A DNA stretch of 45,235 nt. Source: Planctomycetota bacterium (GTDB lineage: Bacteria; Planctomycetota; Phycisphaerae; FEN-1346). Below, piece by piece: positions 1 through 7,063 of the stretch. A program made the translations under genes and the position numbers. Every line of letters starts with the position of its first letter. The stretch's first letter is position 1. The DNA lies in contig JAUVZF010000030.1 of NCBI GenBank assembly GCA_030602705.1, forward strand, positions 1 to 45,235. Direction: 5' to 3'. Below the pieces are notes generated by a model. The model made no database searches and had not been told where the DNA came from. It saw nothing but the letters and a program-made list of their open reading frames with translations.

Positions 1-150
1 TTTGAGGGGTTTTTGAGGGGGCAAAATTGATGTAAGTCCCTATGCCAAAATGGCAGGGTGGGCCAGCGGCCGCAGAGGCCCGAAAAGTTGTTAGAGTTCT
101 AACAAAATCCGGGGTGGGGCGAGGATTTTGTTAGAGTTCTAACAATCGGG
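1..150. repeat. Dispersed ~150-bp repeat, copy 1 (window edge)
   Basis: This stretch is nearly identical to 17855-18003. Both copies hold a small inverted repeat (TGCCA-aaa-TGGCA, 44-56) followed by two copies of an inverted repeat with 8-bp arms and a 2-base spacer (TTGTTAGAGTTCTAACAA at 88-105 and 128-145), whose starts lie 40 bp apart. The window begins inside this copy, so its left end is unknown. No coding signal is seen. The paired, regularly spaced palindromes look like binding sites for a dimeric protein, which is inference. Confidence 0.8.
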
Positions 151-223
151 TCGAAAACGGCAACGGCTCTGAACGCAGAGTACGCTGAGAACGCAGAGAA
201 CGGCCTGAATCCGGGTAACGGCG

Positions 224-325
224 GGCGGCATGGTCAGCCCGCAGGGTGACCATGTTCCGACCTTCGTCCCCGCGCTACGTCTCCAGCGGCGGGTGGCTTG
301 GTCATCCCGCAGGGTGACCATGTTC
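224..325 (+). repeat. Two copies of the CATGGTCA/TGACCATG REP-like hairpin
   Basis: Copies at about 224-256 and 291-325 match the consensus GGTGGCATGGTCATCCCGCAGGG followed by TGACCATGTT. The arms (ACATGGTCA type) pair around a CCCGCAGG loop. The same element recurs at 1711-1851, 2753-2786, 2971-3077 and 14672-14704. The rest of 1-616 shows no convincing gene; it carries AACGCAGAG-type simple repeats near 170-205. Confidence 0.75.
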
Positions 326-616
326 ATGCCTCGGCCCTGGCGCTGACGCTCCCTCCTCGCGGTGGCCAACGCGGTCAGCAGCAGCATCGCGTCGGGTGTC
401 GTGGACGTGACCGCCTTCGGAACCGATCGCGCGGGCTGGCGTCTGCGTTTCCTCTGGCACGCATCGGGATCCAAGCGTACCATACAGCATCCAGGGCGTC
501 AGGCGACTGGGCGAGAGGAGAAACCGGAATACCCCTGAGGGCCTGAAGGGAGTGAGCACACTGCCCGCCTAGGAGAACTACTACGTGGGCCTGGAATGGC
601 GGGAGAGGTAGCATCG

Positions 617-1084
617 ATGGGGTTCTGGAACCTACTTAAGAACCTGGGCAACCCCGAGGGCATCCGGGAAGCAATGCGGATGTCATACGACAAGCATTAC
701 AGGCTGGCGTTGGGGGGCCAGATTGGGCAGGGGGACGTCGAGCCGCTCCATGCGGCCCTCTTTGGCGCGCTGGCATCAAGGTATCAGCTAAGTGGAGTGC
801 CTCAGAGCGCCATGACGGAGGTGCAGGTGCTCATCTGGGCGGAGCTTGGCCCCTTCCTGTGGTTGGACGGACCGACGGCCAGGGAGGCCATCGCGGAATA
901 CGTGGTCTACAAAGAGCGGCCGTCTGAGGCCCGCATTGCGTGGCTTGAGGCAGTGGTGAGGCGGGGTTGCGAGAAGGGCAGCGGCGAGGAATGGTTCGAG
1001 AACCTGATGGTTGCCGCTAGGCTCCACGAGGTCGTCTGGCTACTGCTGTTCGAGGGACGTGGTACAGAGCACTGGTGGGGCTAA
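617..1084 (+). CDS. Hypothetical protein, first gene of an unknown pair
   Basis: A 155-residue soluble protein that I do not recognise. The start at 617 is chosen because GGGAGAGG (601-608) lies 8 bases upstream; an in-frame ATG at 596 would add seven residues but has no such site. The protein looks helical and acidic, with a tryptophan-rich C-terminus (ending EHWWG) and no signal peptide or clear membrane span. The stop is followed after 11 bases by the GTG of the next gene, whose ribosome-binding site AAGGAGG overlaps this gene's end, so the two are probably co-translated. It sits in a repeat-rich accessory area, so horizontal acquisition is plausible but not shown. Confidence 0.6.
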   Translation: MGFWNLLKNLGNPEGIREAMRMSYDKHYRLALGGQIGQGDVEPLHAALFGALASRYQLSGVPQSAMTEVQVLIWAELGPFLWLDGPTAREAIAEYVVYKERPSEARIAWLEAVVRRGCEKGSGEEWFENLMVAARLHEVVWLLLFEGRGTEHWWG

Positions 1085-1095
1085 GGAGGCGAGAA

Positions 1096-1704
1096 GTGAA
1101 CTGCGCTGCTCTGGGCCAAGATATCGGTCAGGTTCTGGGCAAGATGACCGCCACGTATGCGGGTGAAGTGGGTTGCTCGACAGGCACTGCAGGCCCACAG
1201 ACGCGCCTGGAGCTCGCCCTTTTTCTCTCTTGGATGGCTTTCACCAAAATCACGACTGACAGCAGCCTTTCCCAAGAGGTAGCCAAGCAGATCGTTGACG
1301 CTATGGAGCACCGCCTTGGGCAGCAATTCTCTTGGCCCGGAGGCTTGCAGGAAGCATTCAAGGTCCTCTTGCAGAATCGGTATGAAGGCTACATGAAAGC
1401 CATGTATGACGAGTCGAATGAAGGAGGGCCGCTATGGAACATGGCGAAATACTTCACAGCCTGCTGTCGCTACCGTGCTGGTCCCGTAGATTACGACAGG
1501 CTCATTCCTGATCCCGAGGACATCGACAAGCTTGGGAAGCTGGTGAACCCCGACGGGTTGCAAGCACTTAAATCCCTGAAGACCCAGGGAAGCCACGCCA
1601 CGTATCCGCTTGGAATCGAAATGATACAGACCTCGGGTCTGTTGGGGTCCTACACCGTCGGACTGCATAAGGGCATTGCCTCCCTCATGAGGCGGCACTC
1701 CTAG
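1096..1704 (+). CDS. Hypothetical protein, second gene of an unknown pair
   Basis: A 202-residue protein of unknown family. The GTG at 1096 is preferred because a perfect AAGGAGG (1083-1089) sits 6 bases ahead; an in-frame GTG at 1075 lies upstream of that site. The protein seems mostly helical, with several cysteines (residues 3, 24 and a CC pair near residue 125) and no membrane span or signal peptide. It directly follows the unknown gene at 617-1084 and very likely shares its transcript. Just past the stop, a REP-like hairpin begins (1711). I can assign no function; the tight coupling suggests the two products act together. Confidence 0.6.
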   Translation: MNCAALGQDIGQVLGKMTATYAGEVGCSTGTAGPQTRLELALFLSWMAFTKITTDSSLSQEVAKQIVDAMEHRLGQQFSWPGGLQEAFKVLLQNRYEGYMKAMYDESNEGGPLWNMAKYFTACCRYRAGPVDYDRLIPDPEDIDKLGKLVNPDGLQALKSLKTQGSHATYPLGIEMIQTSGLLGSYTVGLHKGIASLMRRHS

Positions 1705-1710
1705 CTGGCA

Positions 1711-1851
1711 GGTGGCATGGGCATCCCGAAGGGTGACCATGTTCCGACCTTCCCCCCACGCGCTGCGGCGGGTGGCATGGTCATCCCGCTCGTGCTTCGC
1801 AGCGAAGCGCCGTTTCGCAGAGTAGCAAAGGGTAACCATGTTCCGACCTTC
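1711..1851 (+). repeat. Two REP-like hairpins downstream of the RAYT gene
   Basis: Copy at 1711-1745 (GGTGGCATGGGCATCCCGAA then GGGTGACCATGTTCC). The second, at 1770-1851, has the same ends but its middle is expanded by about 50 bases containing its own small palindrome (GCTTCGCAGCGAAGC). Both lie between the unknown gene pair and the 3' end of the transposase on the other strand. Confidence 0.7.
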
Positions 1852-1859
1852 CCCACGCG

Positions 1860-2327
1860 CTACGGCTCCAGCGGCGGCAGCCTCGCCCGGTCGATGCGGA
1901 TGGGCTCCTCCCCCCCTTCTTCCCACGCCCGGCAACTCGACCACGGCCAGTCCCGCGGGTGCTCGACGAGCCCACGCCGCACGGGGTTGGCGTGGATATA
2001 CCCGATCTTCTCGCGCAGTCGCCGGGCCGTCCAGAGGTTCCGGTCGTAGCCGCCGCCGGGCTGCCAGAACCGGTAGGCCCGGCGGCCGCCGGGCTGAAGG
2101 TCCAGCAGGCGCGGCAAGAAGTCCGGCCGGTGGTGCCGCACCCACGATACCACCCTCTTGGCCACCGGCTGCTTGACGGACTTGAGAATGGCCCCGATGC
2201 CGACCCCGTCGCCGGGAAACAGCAGCAGGTGGACGTGCTCCGGCATGATGACCCAGGCCCAGAGGTCGAAAGGGTGCACGCGACGGGCCGCCTCAAGAAA
2301 CCCCTTTGCCAGACAAGTCCCATTCAA
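1860..2327 (-). CDS. REP-associated tyrosine transposase (RAYT, IS200-like Y1), probably 5'-truncated
   Basis: A 155-residue Y1-type single-strand transposase. Visible hallmarks are the HUH-type motif in VIMPEHVHLLLFP (residues 27-39) and the family signature YIHANPVRRGLV with the presumed catalytic tyrosine, followed by DWPWSS. RAYTs recognise REP hairpins and are held responsible for their spread. The usual N-terminal beta strand of about 20 or more residues before the helix is missing here: the frame opens at a TTG that overlaps the 3' end of the gene at 2293-2697 by 35 bases. The gene may therefore be an inactive remnant. It is surrounded on both sides by REP-like hairpins, which supports the family call and suggests these are its substrates. 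Confidence 0.8.
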   Translation of the reverse strand: MNGTCLAKGFLEAARRVHPFDLWAWVIMPEHVHLLLFPGDGVGIGAILKSVKQPVAKRVVSWVRHHRPDFLPRLLDLQPGGRRAYRFWQPGGGYDRNLWTARRLREKIGYIHANPVRRGLVEHPRDWPWSSCRAWEEGGEEPIRIDRARLPPLEP

Positions 2328-2697
2328 CTTTGATCAGTACTCTGTCGGCTAATGGATCAGGAAGCAGGGTGAAGGGAATGTAAGGCTCGCCGATCTCGCA
2401 ATTGTTTGGATCTCCGCGAGGCTTAAAGCGAACTGTTTTCGTCTGCTTGCAGACGCGCTCAACAAGAGCGAGTATTGGACGATTCCGGTCTTCCTCCTTG
2501 GATGGCGGCGTCAGGGGATCATAACGCTTCCATTCATTGGCGCTCTCCGCGTGCGAAACTTCTACGAATATTCTTACAGGCAAGGGATCAGGCACTCTCC
2601 ATTTCGGAATATACAGCTCGAACTGTGCATCATCGACCACAGCGTCCCACCTTATCTTATTACGCGTCTCTTTTGATAGCGTGAGTACAGTCATCAT
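2293..2697 (-). CDS. Hypothetical protein
   Basis: A 134-residue protein with no recognised domain. The start has a strong ribosome-binding site (GGAGGAGGAG directly before ATG ATG). It is charged and soluble, with many prolines (DPLPVRIF, LTPPSKEEDR), no signal peptide, and a lower GC content than its neighbours, consistent with acquisition from elsewhere. A promoter-like TTGACA-16-TATTTT lies at 2825-2852; the leader between promoter and start contains a REP-like hairpin (2753-2786). Its last 35 bases overlap the truncated transposase, so the natural C-terminus may have been altered by that insertion. Confidence 0.55.
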   Translation of the reverse strand: MMTVLTLSKETRNKIRWDAVVDDAQFELYIPKWRVPDPLPVRIFVEVSHAESANEWKRYDPLTPPSKEEDRNRPILALVERVCKQTKTVRFKPRGDPNNCEIGEPYIPFTLLPDPLADRVLIKVEWDLSGKGVS

Positions 2698-2752
2698 CTC
2701 TCCTCCTCCAGATTATCGCCTTAACTCCTCCTCGGCTCGGAGTTCTGAGGCG

Positions 2753-2786
2753 GGTGGCATGGTCATCCCGCAGGGTGACCATGTTT
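2753..2786 (+). repeat. REP-like hairpin in the leader of the gene at 2697
   Basis: Matches GGTGGCATGGTCATCCCGCAGGG plus TGACCATGTT with full arms. It lies between a promoter-like sequence and the ATG of the minus-strand gene, so it would be transcribed as a hairpin in the 5' leader. Confidence 0.75.
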
Positions 2787-2824
2787 CCGCCGGCACCACG
2801 GCGCGACAAGTAAAACATAAGGTC

Positions 2825-2852
2825 AAAATAACACGAAGCGTCGGCATGTCAA
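2825..2852 (-). promoter_or_regulatory. Candidate promoter for the gene at 2293-2697
   Basis: On the minus strand TTGACA (2852-2847) and TATTTT (2830-2825) are 16 bases apart. It would start transcription about 130 bases before the ATG. Judged by eye only. Confidence 0.4.
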
Positions 2853-2970
2853 GGTAGTGCCGCAGAGACCGTGCATCACGTGATCGACCGCGTGGGTGCG
2901 AAGCACCCACCCTGCTTTCCCAACAGCGGGAAAGCATGCCACCCCGCGCATCGGGCATGGCCGAGACTGC

Positions 2971-3077
2971 AACATGGTCACCCTGCGGGATGACCATGCC
3001 ACCCATCGTTCAAGAGAGCATCATCGGCCATGTCCGGCGTCACAACATGGTCGCCCTACGGGATGACCATGCCACCC
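2971..3077 (-). repeat. Two inverted copies of the REP-like hairpin
   Basis: Copies at 2971-3003 and 3044-3077 are in the opposite orientation to those at 224-2786. Between 2786 and 2971 there is another short hairpin (GTGGGTGCGAAGCACCCACC near 2893). The 2698-3098 interval has no gene. Confidence 0.75.
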
Positions 3078-3098
3078 GGCCGTCACTTCGCTGCTGAG

Positions 3099-3707
3099 TT
3101 ACTTGTCTTTCTTCGGCAGGCGCTTGATGATCTCGTCGGCCAGGCCGTACTCGACGGCTTGTTCGGCGGACATGAAGCGGTCGCGGTCCAGGTCCTTCTC
3201 GATCTTCTCGACGGTCTGCCCCGTATGCTCGGCGAGGATCTGGTTCAGGCGCTCGCGCATCCGCAGGATCTCCTCGGCCTGGATGCCGATGTCGGTCGCC
3301 GTGCCGCGCGCCCCGCCCATCGGCTGATGGAGCAGGACGCGGCTGTTCGGCAACACGTACCGCTTGCCCTTCGTCCCGGCCGCAAGCAGCACCGCCGCCA
3401 TGCTGGATGCCTGGCCGAGGCAGTAGGTCCGCACGTCGCATCCGACGAACTGCATCGTGTCGTAGACGGCCATGCCGGAGGTGATGATGCCGCCGGGCGA
3501 ATTGATGTAGATGGAGATGTCGACGTCGGCGTTTTCGTTCTGGAGGTACAGCAGTTGCGCGATAACGAGGTTGGCCCGGTGGTCCTCGATGTCGCCGCCG
3601 AGGAAGATGATGCGGTCCTTGAGGAGCCTCGAGTAGATGTCGTAGGCCCGCTCGCCGCGGCCGGTTTCCTCGATGACCTGTGGGATGAGTTGATTGCGCG
3701 TGTGCAC
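3099..3707 (-). CDS. clpP: ATP-dependent Clp protease proteolytic subunit (second paralog)
   Basis: A 202-residue ClpP, the usual length, which forms barrel-shaped proteolytic rings that work with an AAA+ unfoldase. The catalytic triad is intact: Ser102 in GQASSMAA, His127 in LLHQP and Asp176 in DRDRF. The conserved INSPGG oxyanion-region motif is at 69-74. The GTG at 3707 is chosen because it follows the stop of the upstream clpP by two bases, so translation is probably coupled; the frame continues further upstream only by overlapping that gene. The order is tig, clpP, clpP on one strand. No clpX follows: downstream lie repeats. Two ClpP paralogs may form mixed rings, as in some other bacteria; that is inference here. 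Confidence 0.93.
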   Translation of the reverse strand: MHTRNQLIPQVIEETGRGERAYDIYSRLLKDRIIFLGGDIEDHRANLVIAQLLYLQNENADVDISIYINSPGGIITSGMAVYDTMQFVGCDVRTYCLGQASSMAAVLLAAGTKGKRYVLPNSRVLLHQPMGGARGTATDIGIQAEEILRMRERLNQILAEHTGQTVEKIEKDLDRDRFMSAEQAVEYGLADEIIKRLPKKDK

Positions 3708-3709
3708 GC

Positions 3710-4360
3710 TCAGTTCCCCTGTTTGGATTGTTCCTCGTCGGTGGGGTGCTCGAACACTTCGTCCACCAGGCCGTACTCCTTGGCTTCCTGTGCCGTGAAG
3801 TAGCGGTCGCGTTCGGTTTCCTCGCGGATTTTCTCTGGCGGCTGCCCGGTGTGTTGGGCAAACAGTTGGATGAGGCTTTCCTTGTCGCGCAGGACCTCTC
3901 TGGCAGCGATCTCGACATCGGCCGCCTGGCCGCCCACTTCGCCCGCCGGCTGATGGAGCATAACCTTGGCGTGCGGCAGCGCGAAGCGTTTCTCCTTCGC
4001 GCCGCCGGCCAGCAGCAGCGCCGCACCGCTGGCCACGAGGCCGATGGCGTACGTCGCAACCGGAGCGTCCAGAAACTGGATCGTGTCGTAGATGGCCATC
4101 GTGCTGGAGACGTACCCGCCCGGCGAGTTGATGTAGAGGCTGATCTCCTGGCGCCGCTTCTCGCTCTGGAGATACAGCAGTTTCATCACGATGTTGTTGG
4201 CCGTGACGTCGTCGATGATGCCCTCGAGAAACACGATGCGGTTCTCGAGCAACAGGTCCGACAACGTCAGCCACCGCTGCTGCTGGTACTTCGGCATCAC
4301 GGCGCTCGTCGGCCGCACCAGACGACGAACCAGGTCGGGGTCGTTGGGTTGGGATGGCAT
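3710..4360 (-). CDS. clpP: ATP-dependent Clp protease proteolytic subunit (first paralog)
   Basis: A 216-residue ClpP with Ser111 (VASGAA), His136 (MLHQP) and Asp185 (ERDRYF), so it should be catalytically competent. The nucleophile region reads GLVASGAA rather than the common GQAASMGA, a divergent version. INSPGG is at 78-82. The C-terminus has an extra acidic tail after the FEHP sequence. A GGAGGAAATG site lies upstream of the ATG at somewhat long spacing. It sits 71 bases after trigger factor and is coupled to the second clpP. The two paralogs are clearly diverged from each other, so they are not a recent duplication. Confidence 0.92.
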   Translation of the reverse strand: MPSQPNDPDLVRRLVRPTSAVMPKYQQQRWLTLSDLLLENRIVFLEGIIDDVTANNIVMKLLYLQSEKRRQEISLYINSPGGYVSSTMAIYDTIQFLDAPVATYAIGLVASGAALLLAGGAKEKRFALPHAKVMLHQPAGEVGGQAADVEIAAREVLRDKESLIQLFAQHTGQPPEKIREETERDRYFTAQEAKEYGLVDEVFEHPTDEEQSKQGN

Positions 4361-4431
4361 CGCTGGCTCATTTCCTCCAAGCGGTTCGGTCCACCGGCCC
4401 GCGCCGGCTCTTCGTGCACCGGGAGCGGGGC

Positions 4432-5847
4432 TTACGTGGACTCCAGGTCGGCGGCGTCCTCGGTCCCCTCATCGGCGGGGGCATCGGCCGGTTCGTCTTC
4501 GGCCACGCCGGACGGCTCTTCCTCCGGCACTGCATCACCTGCCGCCGCCTCTTCGCCACCGGCGGCGGTCGCCTTCTCAAGGAGCATCCGCAGGACCTTG
4601 TCCTCCAGGATCTGGCCGCGCAGGCTGTCGAGCGTGCCCTGGGCATTCATCTCCTCGCGGAGGCGGTCCTCTTTGCGGCCGTACTGGGCGGCGATGAAGC
4701 GGACGCGAGCATCCACCTCGGCGTCGGTCGCCTCGATGCCCTCCTTCTTGGCTATCGCGTCGAGGACGAAGTGGAGGCGGAGGTCGCGGGCGGCTTGCTC
4801 GGTGCTCGCGCCGCGGATCTCTCCGAGGCGGCTCTCGATCTCTTGAGCCGGGATGCCGCGGTACTGCAGATTCACCAGTTGCCGCTGCAAGAGGCGGTTG
4901 GCGTGCCGCTTGGCCAGGTCCTCCGGCAAATCGAACGGGACGGCCTTCAGGAGCCAGTCTTCGACCGCCGCCGCCCGGGCCCGGCGGTCGGCGGTGTCGC
5001 TCTGGGCTTCCTGCTGGCGCCTCACGGCCGCCTTCAGGGCATCCATGTCCTCATAGTCGGCGGCCTTCAGAAGCGCCTCATCGTCGGGCAGAACGACCCG
5101 CGCGATGGAGCCGATCTTGACGCGAAGTTCGGCCTCCTTCCCGCGGACGTCCTCGTTGTCGGCCTCCTGGCCGATGGTGATCTTGGCGGCCAGAGTTTCG
5201 CCGGCCTTGGCGCCCTTCAACAGTTCCGGCAGGTCCTCAAGGCGGATCCCCTCGAGTGCGATCTGGGCCACCGGCAGGCGGACGTTCGTCCGGTCGGCGA
5301 CCATGACGTCGCCGGCCTGGATGGCCAGGTCGCACGTCAGGATGTCGTCGTCCCGGACCTCGCCGCCCTCCTCGACGGCCTCAAGCCGGCCGTGCTCCTC
5401 CCGCAGCCGCTCGAGCGCCGCCTCCACGGACTCGTCGGTCACCTCGGGCCGCTCCACCTCATCGAGCGGAATCTGCGAGTAGTCCTCGGGCAGGTCGAAC
5501 GCCGGCCGCACCTCCAACTCGATCGAGAAGGTCATCTCGCCTTCCTCGGGCAGGTCGATCTTGTCGGGGTCCACGTCCGGTTCGCCGATGACGTCGAGGT
5601 GCTGCTCGTCGATGGCCTTTTCGAACCCCTCGGCCACCAACTTCACCCGCACCTCCTCGGTCACGGCGTCGCGGAACCGCTTTTCGATGAGCCGCCGCGG
5701 CGCACGCCCCGGCCGGAACCCCGGCACCAGGGCCTCACGCTCCAGTTCCGTGAACCGCGCGGCGAACTTCTGATCGATCTCTTCCCGCGGGAAGGTGATC
5801 GTGAGTTTCTTCCTGCAGGCGGCAACGTCCTCAACGGTCACGTCCAT
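4432..5847 (-). CDS. tig: Trigger factor (ribosome-associated chaperone)
   Basis: A 471-residue trigger factor, which binds nascent chains at the ribosomal exit tunnel. The N-terminal ribosome-binding signature GFRPGRAP is at 43-50. A middle region (about 160-250) corresponds to the FKBP-like PPIase domain but lacks the usual aromatic IPGFE-type active-site residues, so isomerase activity is doubtful. The helical C-terminal chaperone domain follows, and the last 40 or so residues are an Ala/Glu/Asp/Pro-rich acidic tail beyond the normal family length. The ATG at 5847 begins MDVTVEDV, the usual start; the frame is open 36 codons further but without family similarity. It heads a tig-clpP-clpP operon, a common bacterial arrangement. 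Confidence 0.93.
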   Translation of the reverse strand: MDVTVEDVAACRKKLTITFPREEIDQKFAARFTELEREALVPGFRPGRAPRRLIEKRFRDAVTEEVRVKLVAEGFEKAIDEQHLDVIGEPDVDPDKIDLPEEGEMTFSIELEVRPAFDLPEDYSQIPLDEVERPEVTDESVEAALERLREEHGRLEAVEEGGEVRDDDILTCDLAIQAGDVMVADRTNVRLPVAQIALEGIRLEDLPELLKGAKAGETLAAKITIGQEADNEDVRGKEAELRVKIGSIARVVLPDDEALLKAADYEDMDALKAAVRRQQEAQSDTADRRARAAAVEDWLLKAVPFDLPEDLAKRHANRLLQRQLVNLQYRGIPAQEIESRLGEIRGASTEQAARDLRLHFVLDAIAKKEGIEATDAEVDARVRFIAAQYGRKEDRLREEMNAQGTLDSLRGQILEDKVLRMLLEKATAAGGEEAAAGDAVPEEEPSGVAEDEPADAPADEGTEDAADLEST

Positions 5848-5992
5848 CGACAGTGCGCTCCTTGCGGGACGGTTCCCGGACGCCGGCGCCGGCGCGCCGA
5901 TGTCCTGTTCTCCGGCCGATGCCAACAAAAAAACGGCCTCGCCCGAACCCTCCAATCTGGTCGGCGCCGAGCCGCCTATGCAGCCGCGAACA

Positions 5993-6067
5993 TGGAGCGG
6001 GCGATGGGACTTGAACCCACGACATCAACGTTGGCAACGTTGCGCTCTACCACTGAGCTACGCCCGC
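5993..6067 (-). tRNA. tRNA-Gly (anticodon GCC)
   Basis: The minus strand folds into a full cloverleaf: acceptor GCGGGCG/CGCCCGC, D-arm with AGCTCAGTGGTAGAGC, anticodon stem CAACG/CGTTG around loop TTGCCAA (anticodon GCC), and T-arm with GGGTTCAAGTCCC. The discriminator is T and the CCA end is encoded (5995-5993). A run of seven Ts follows about 55 bases downstream but without a strong stem, so I do not call a terminator. Confidence 0.97.
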
Positions 6068-6127
6068 TCGCTGCCGCAGGCTCGTCGGGACCACCCTTCC
6101 GGGCCCACCGACCAACCTAGGCCGGCA

Positions 6128-6156
6128 ACTATACCCGCACGCCGGAATCGATGCAA
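6128..6156 (-). promoter_or_regulatory. Candidate promoter for tRNA-Gly
   Basis: Minus strand TTGCAT (6156-6151), 17-base spacer, TATAGT (6133-6128). It lies about 60 bases before the mature tRNA 5' end. Trigger factor may also be read from it, since no better promoter is seen between the tRNA and tig. Confidence 0.55.
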
Positions 6157-6232
6157 CCGAAAACTGCCACACCCCCTTCACCGGGTGGCAGCGATTTCTG
6201 GCAGGGCCGTTGTGCCCAGGGCTGGGCGGGCC

Positions 6233-6339
6233 TGTCATTTCGACCGAGGTCGCCTTGGCGACCGAGCGGAGAAATCTCGCCGTCCGAAACAGCCAGCGGC
6301 GAGACCCCTCGACTCTTTTGCGCTCGCTCGGGGTGACAG
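6233..6339. repeat. Intergenic element with inverted ends
   Basis: Begins TGTCATTTCGACCGAG and ends CTCGGGGTGACAG, giving imperfect inverted ends around a region with GGAGAAATCTCG and GGCGAGACCCCTCG segments. It resembles a non-coding dispersed element, but only one copy is in the window, so the call rests on its structure. Confidence 0.35.
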
Positions 6340-6398
6340 AGGCCATCGCCGGCCCGCCAGAAAAACTTGACACACCCCCTTCACCCGGCAAGGCCCGC

Positions 6399-6427
6399 TT
6401 GCCAGGCGCGCCCGCCGCGGATAGAAT
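6399..6427 (+). promoter_or_regulatory. Candidate promoter for yraN
   Basis: TTGCCA (6399-6404), 17-base spacer, TAGAAT (6422-6427), about 37 bases before the ATG at 6464. Each box matches five of six consensus bases. Confidence 0.5.
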
Positions 6428-6463
6428 CTCCGGCACCGTTGCGACGGCATCGGGGGCAGCGCT

Positions 6464-6907
6464 ATGGCGGCCATCTTCGGCTTTCTGCGTCGAAAAGCGT
6501 CCAGACGCACCCAGCGCCAGAAGACCGGCCAGGCGGGCGAACGGGCCGCCGAACGGTTCCTCAAGAAACACGGGTACCGCATCCTCGCACGCAACGTGAC
6601 GTACCGGCAGGGAGAGGTGGACCTCGTGGCCCGCGAAAGGCGCACCGGCACGATCTGTTTCGTCGAGGTCCGAAGCCGCACCCTCAACCCCGACACCGAC
6701 ACCTTCGTTGAACCCGAAGAGACGATTACGCTCGCCAAACGGCGCCGCGTCATCTCAGCCGCCCAGACGTTCCTCGCCAGGCGGCGGGCAGCCGACCGGC
6801 CGGTACGCTTCGACGTCATCACGGTTCGCTTCGCGGGCGACCGGCGCGGCAAGGCCGATATCCGCCACTACCCGGCCGCCTTCGACGCCACAGGGAAACT
6901 GACCTAG
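6464..6907 (+). CDS. yraN: YraN/UPF0102 family nuclease-fold protein
   Basis: A 147-residue member of the UPF0102 family with the restriction-endonuclease fold. Family motifs are visible: GERAAERFLKKHGYRILARN, then GEVDLVAR and FVEVRSR, which supply the predicted metal-binding D and E-x-K/R-type residues. An N-terminal extension of about 22 basic residues precedes the domain. Its role is not settled; it is usually conserved beside ribosomal or DNA-processing genes. A good promoter lies directly upstream and a double-hairpin repeat begins just after its stop (6926). Confidence 0.9.
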   Translation: MAAIFGFLRRKASRRTQRQKTGQAGERAAERFLKKHGYRILARNVTYRQGEVDLVARERRTGTICFVEVRSRTLNPDTDTFVEPEETITLAKRRRVISAAQTFLARRRAADRPVRFDVITVRFAGDRRGKADIRHYPAAFDATGKLT

Positions 6908-6925
6908 GGGACCTAGGCAAGTCGT

Positions 6926-6996
6926 GCGCGGTGGTTCTCCGCAACCACCGCGCTCTTGACGCGACTGGCCGCGGCGGGTGCAGAGACCCGCCGCGC
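6926..6996. repeat. Double-hairpin (BIME-like) element, copy 1
   Basis: Two hairpins: GCGCGGTGGTT paired with AACCACCGCGC (6926-6953) and GCGGCGGGT paired with ACCCGCCGC around GCAGAG (6971-6996). The same tandem pair recurs at 36852-36921. Confidence 0.8.
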
Positions 6997-7020
6997 CCGA
7001 TGACGGTTGCTGTTTGCCGT

Positions 7021-7053
7021 TGACTTTGGACTTTGGACCTTGGACTTGGGACT
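7021..7053 (+). repeat. Heptanucleotide tandem repeat
   Basis: About five imperfect units of GACTTTG. Similar 7-base repeats with other units occur at 18011-18045 and 18134-18170. Confidence 0.7.
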
Positions 7054-7063
7054 GCTTTCACCC

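Noticed and set aside
88-145. Integron attC-like core sites in GTTAGAGTTCTAAC
   Set aside because: The sequence does not fit the GTTRRRY/RYYYAAC pair rule and no integrase is nearby.
5930-5960. Terminator after tRNA-Gly (run of seven Ts)
   Set aside because: Only a 3-4 bp stem precedes the T run; not strong enough to call.
4354-6120. Long open frame (588 codons) on the plus strand opposite trigger factor
   Set aside because: It is a GC-bias shadow of tig; no family similarity, and the minus strand encodes a clear trigger factor.
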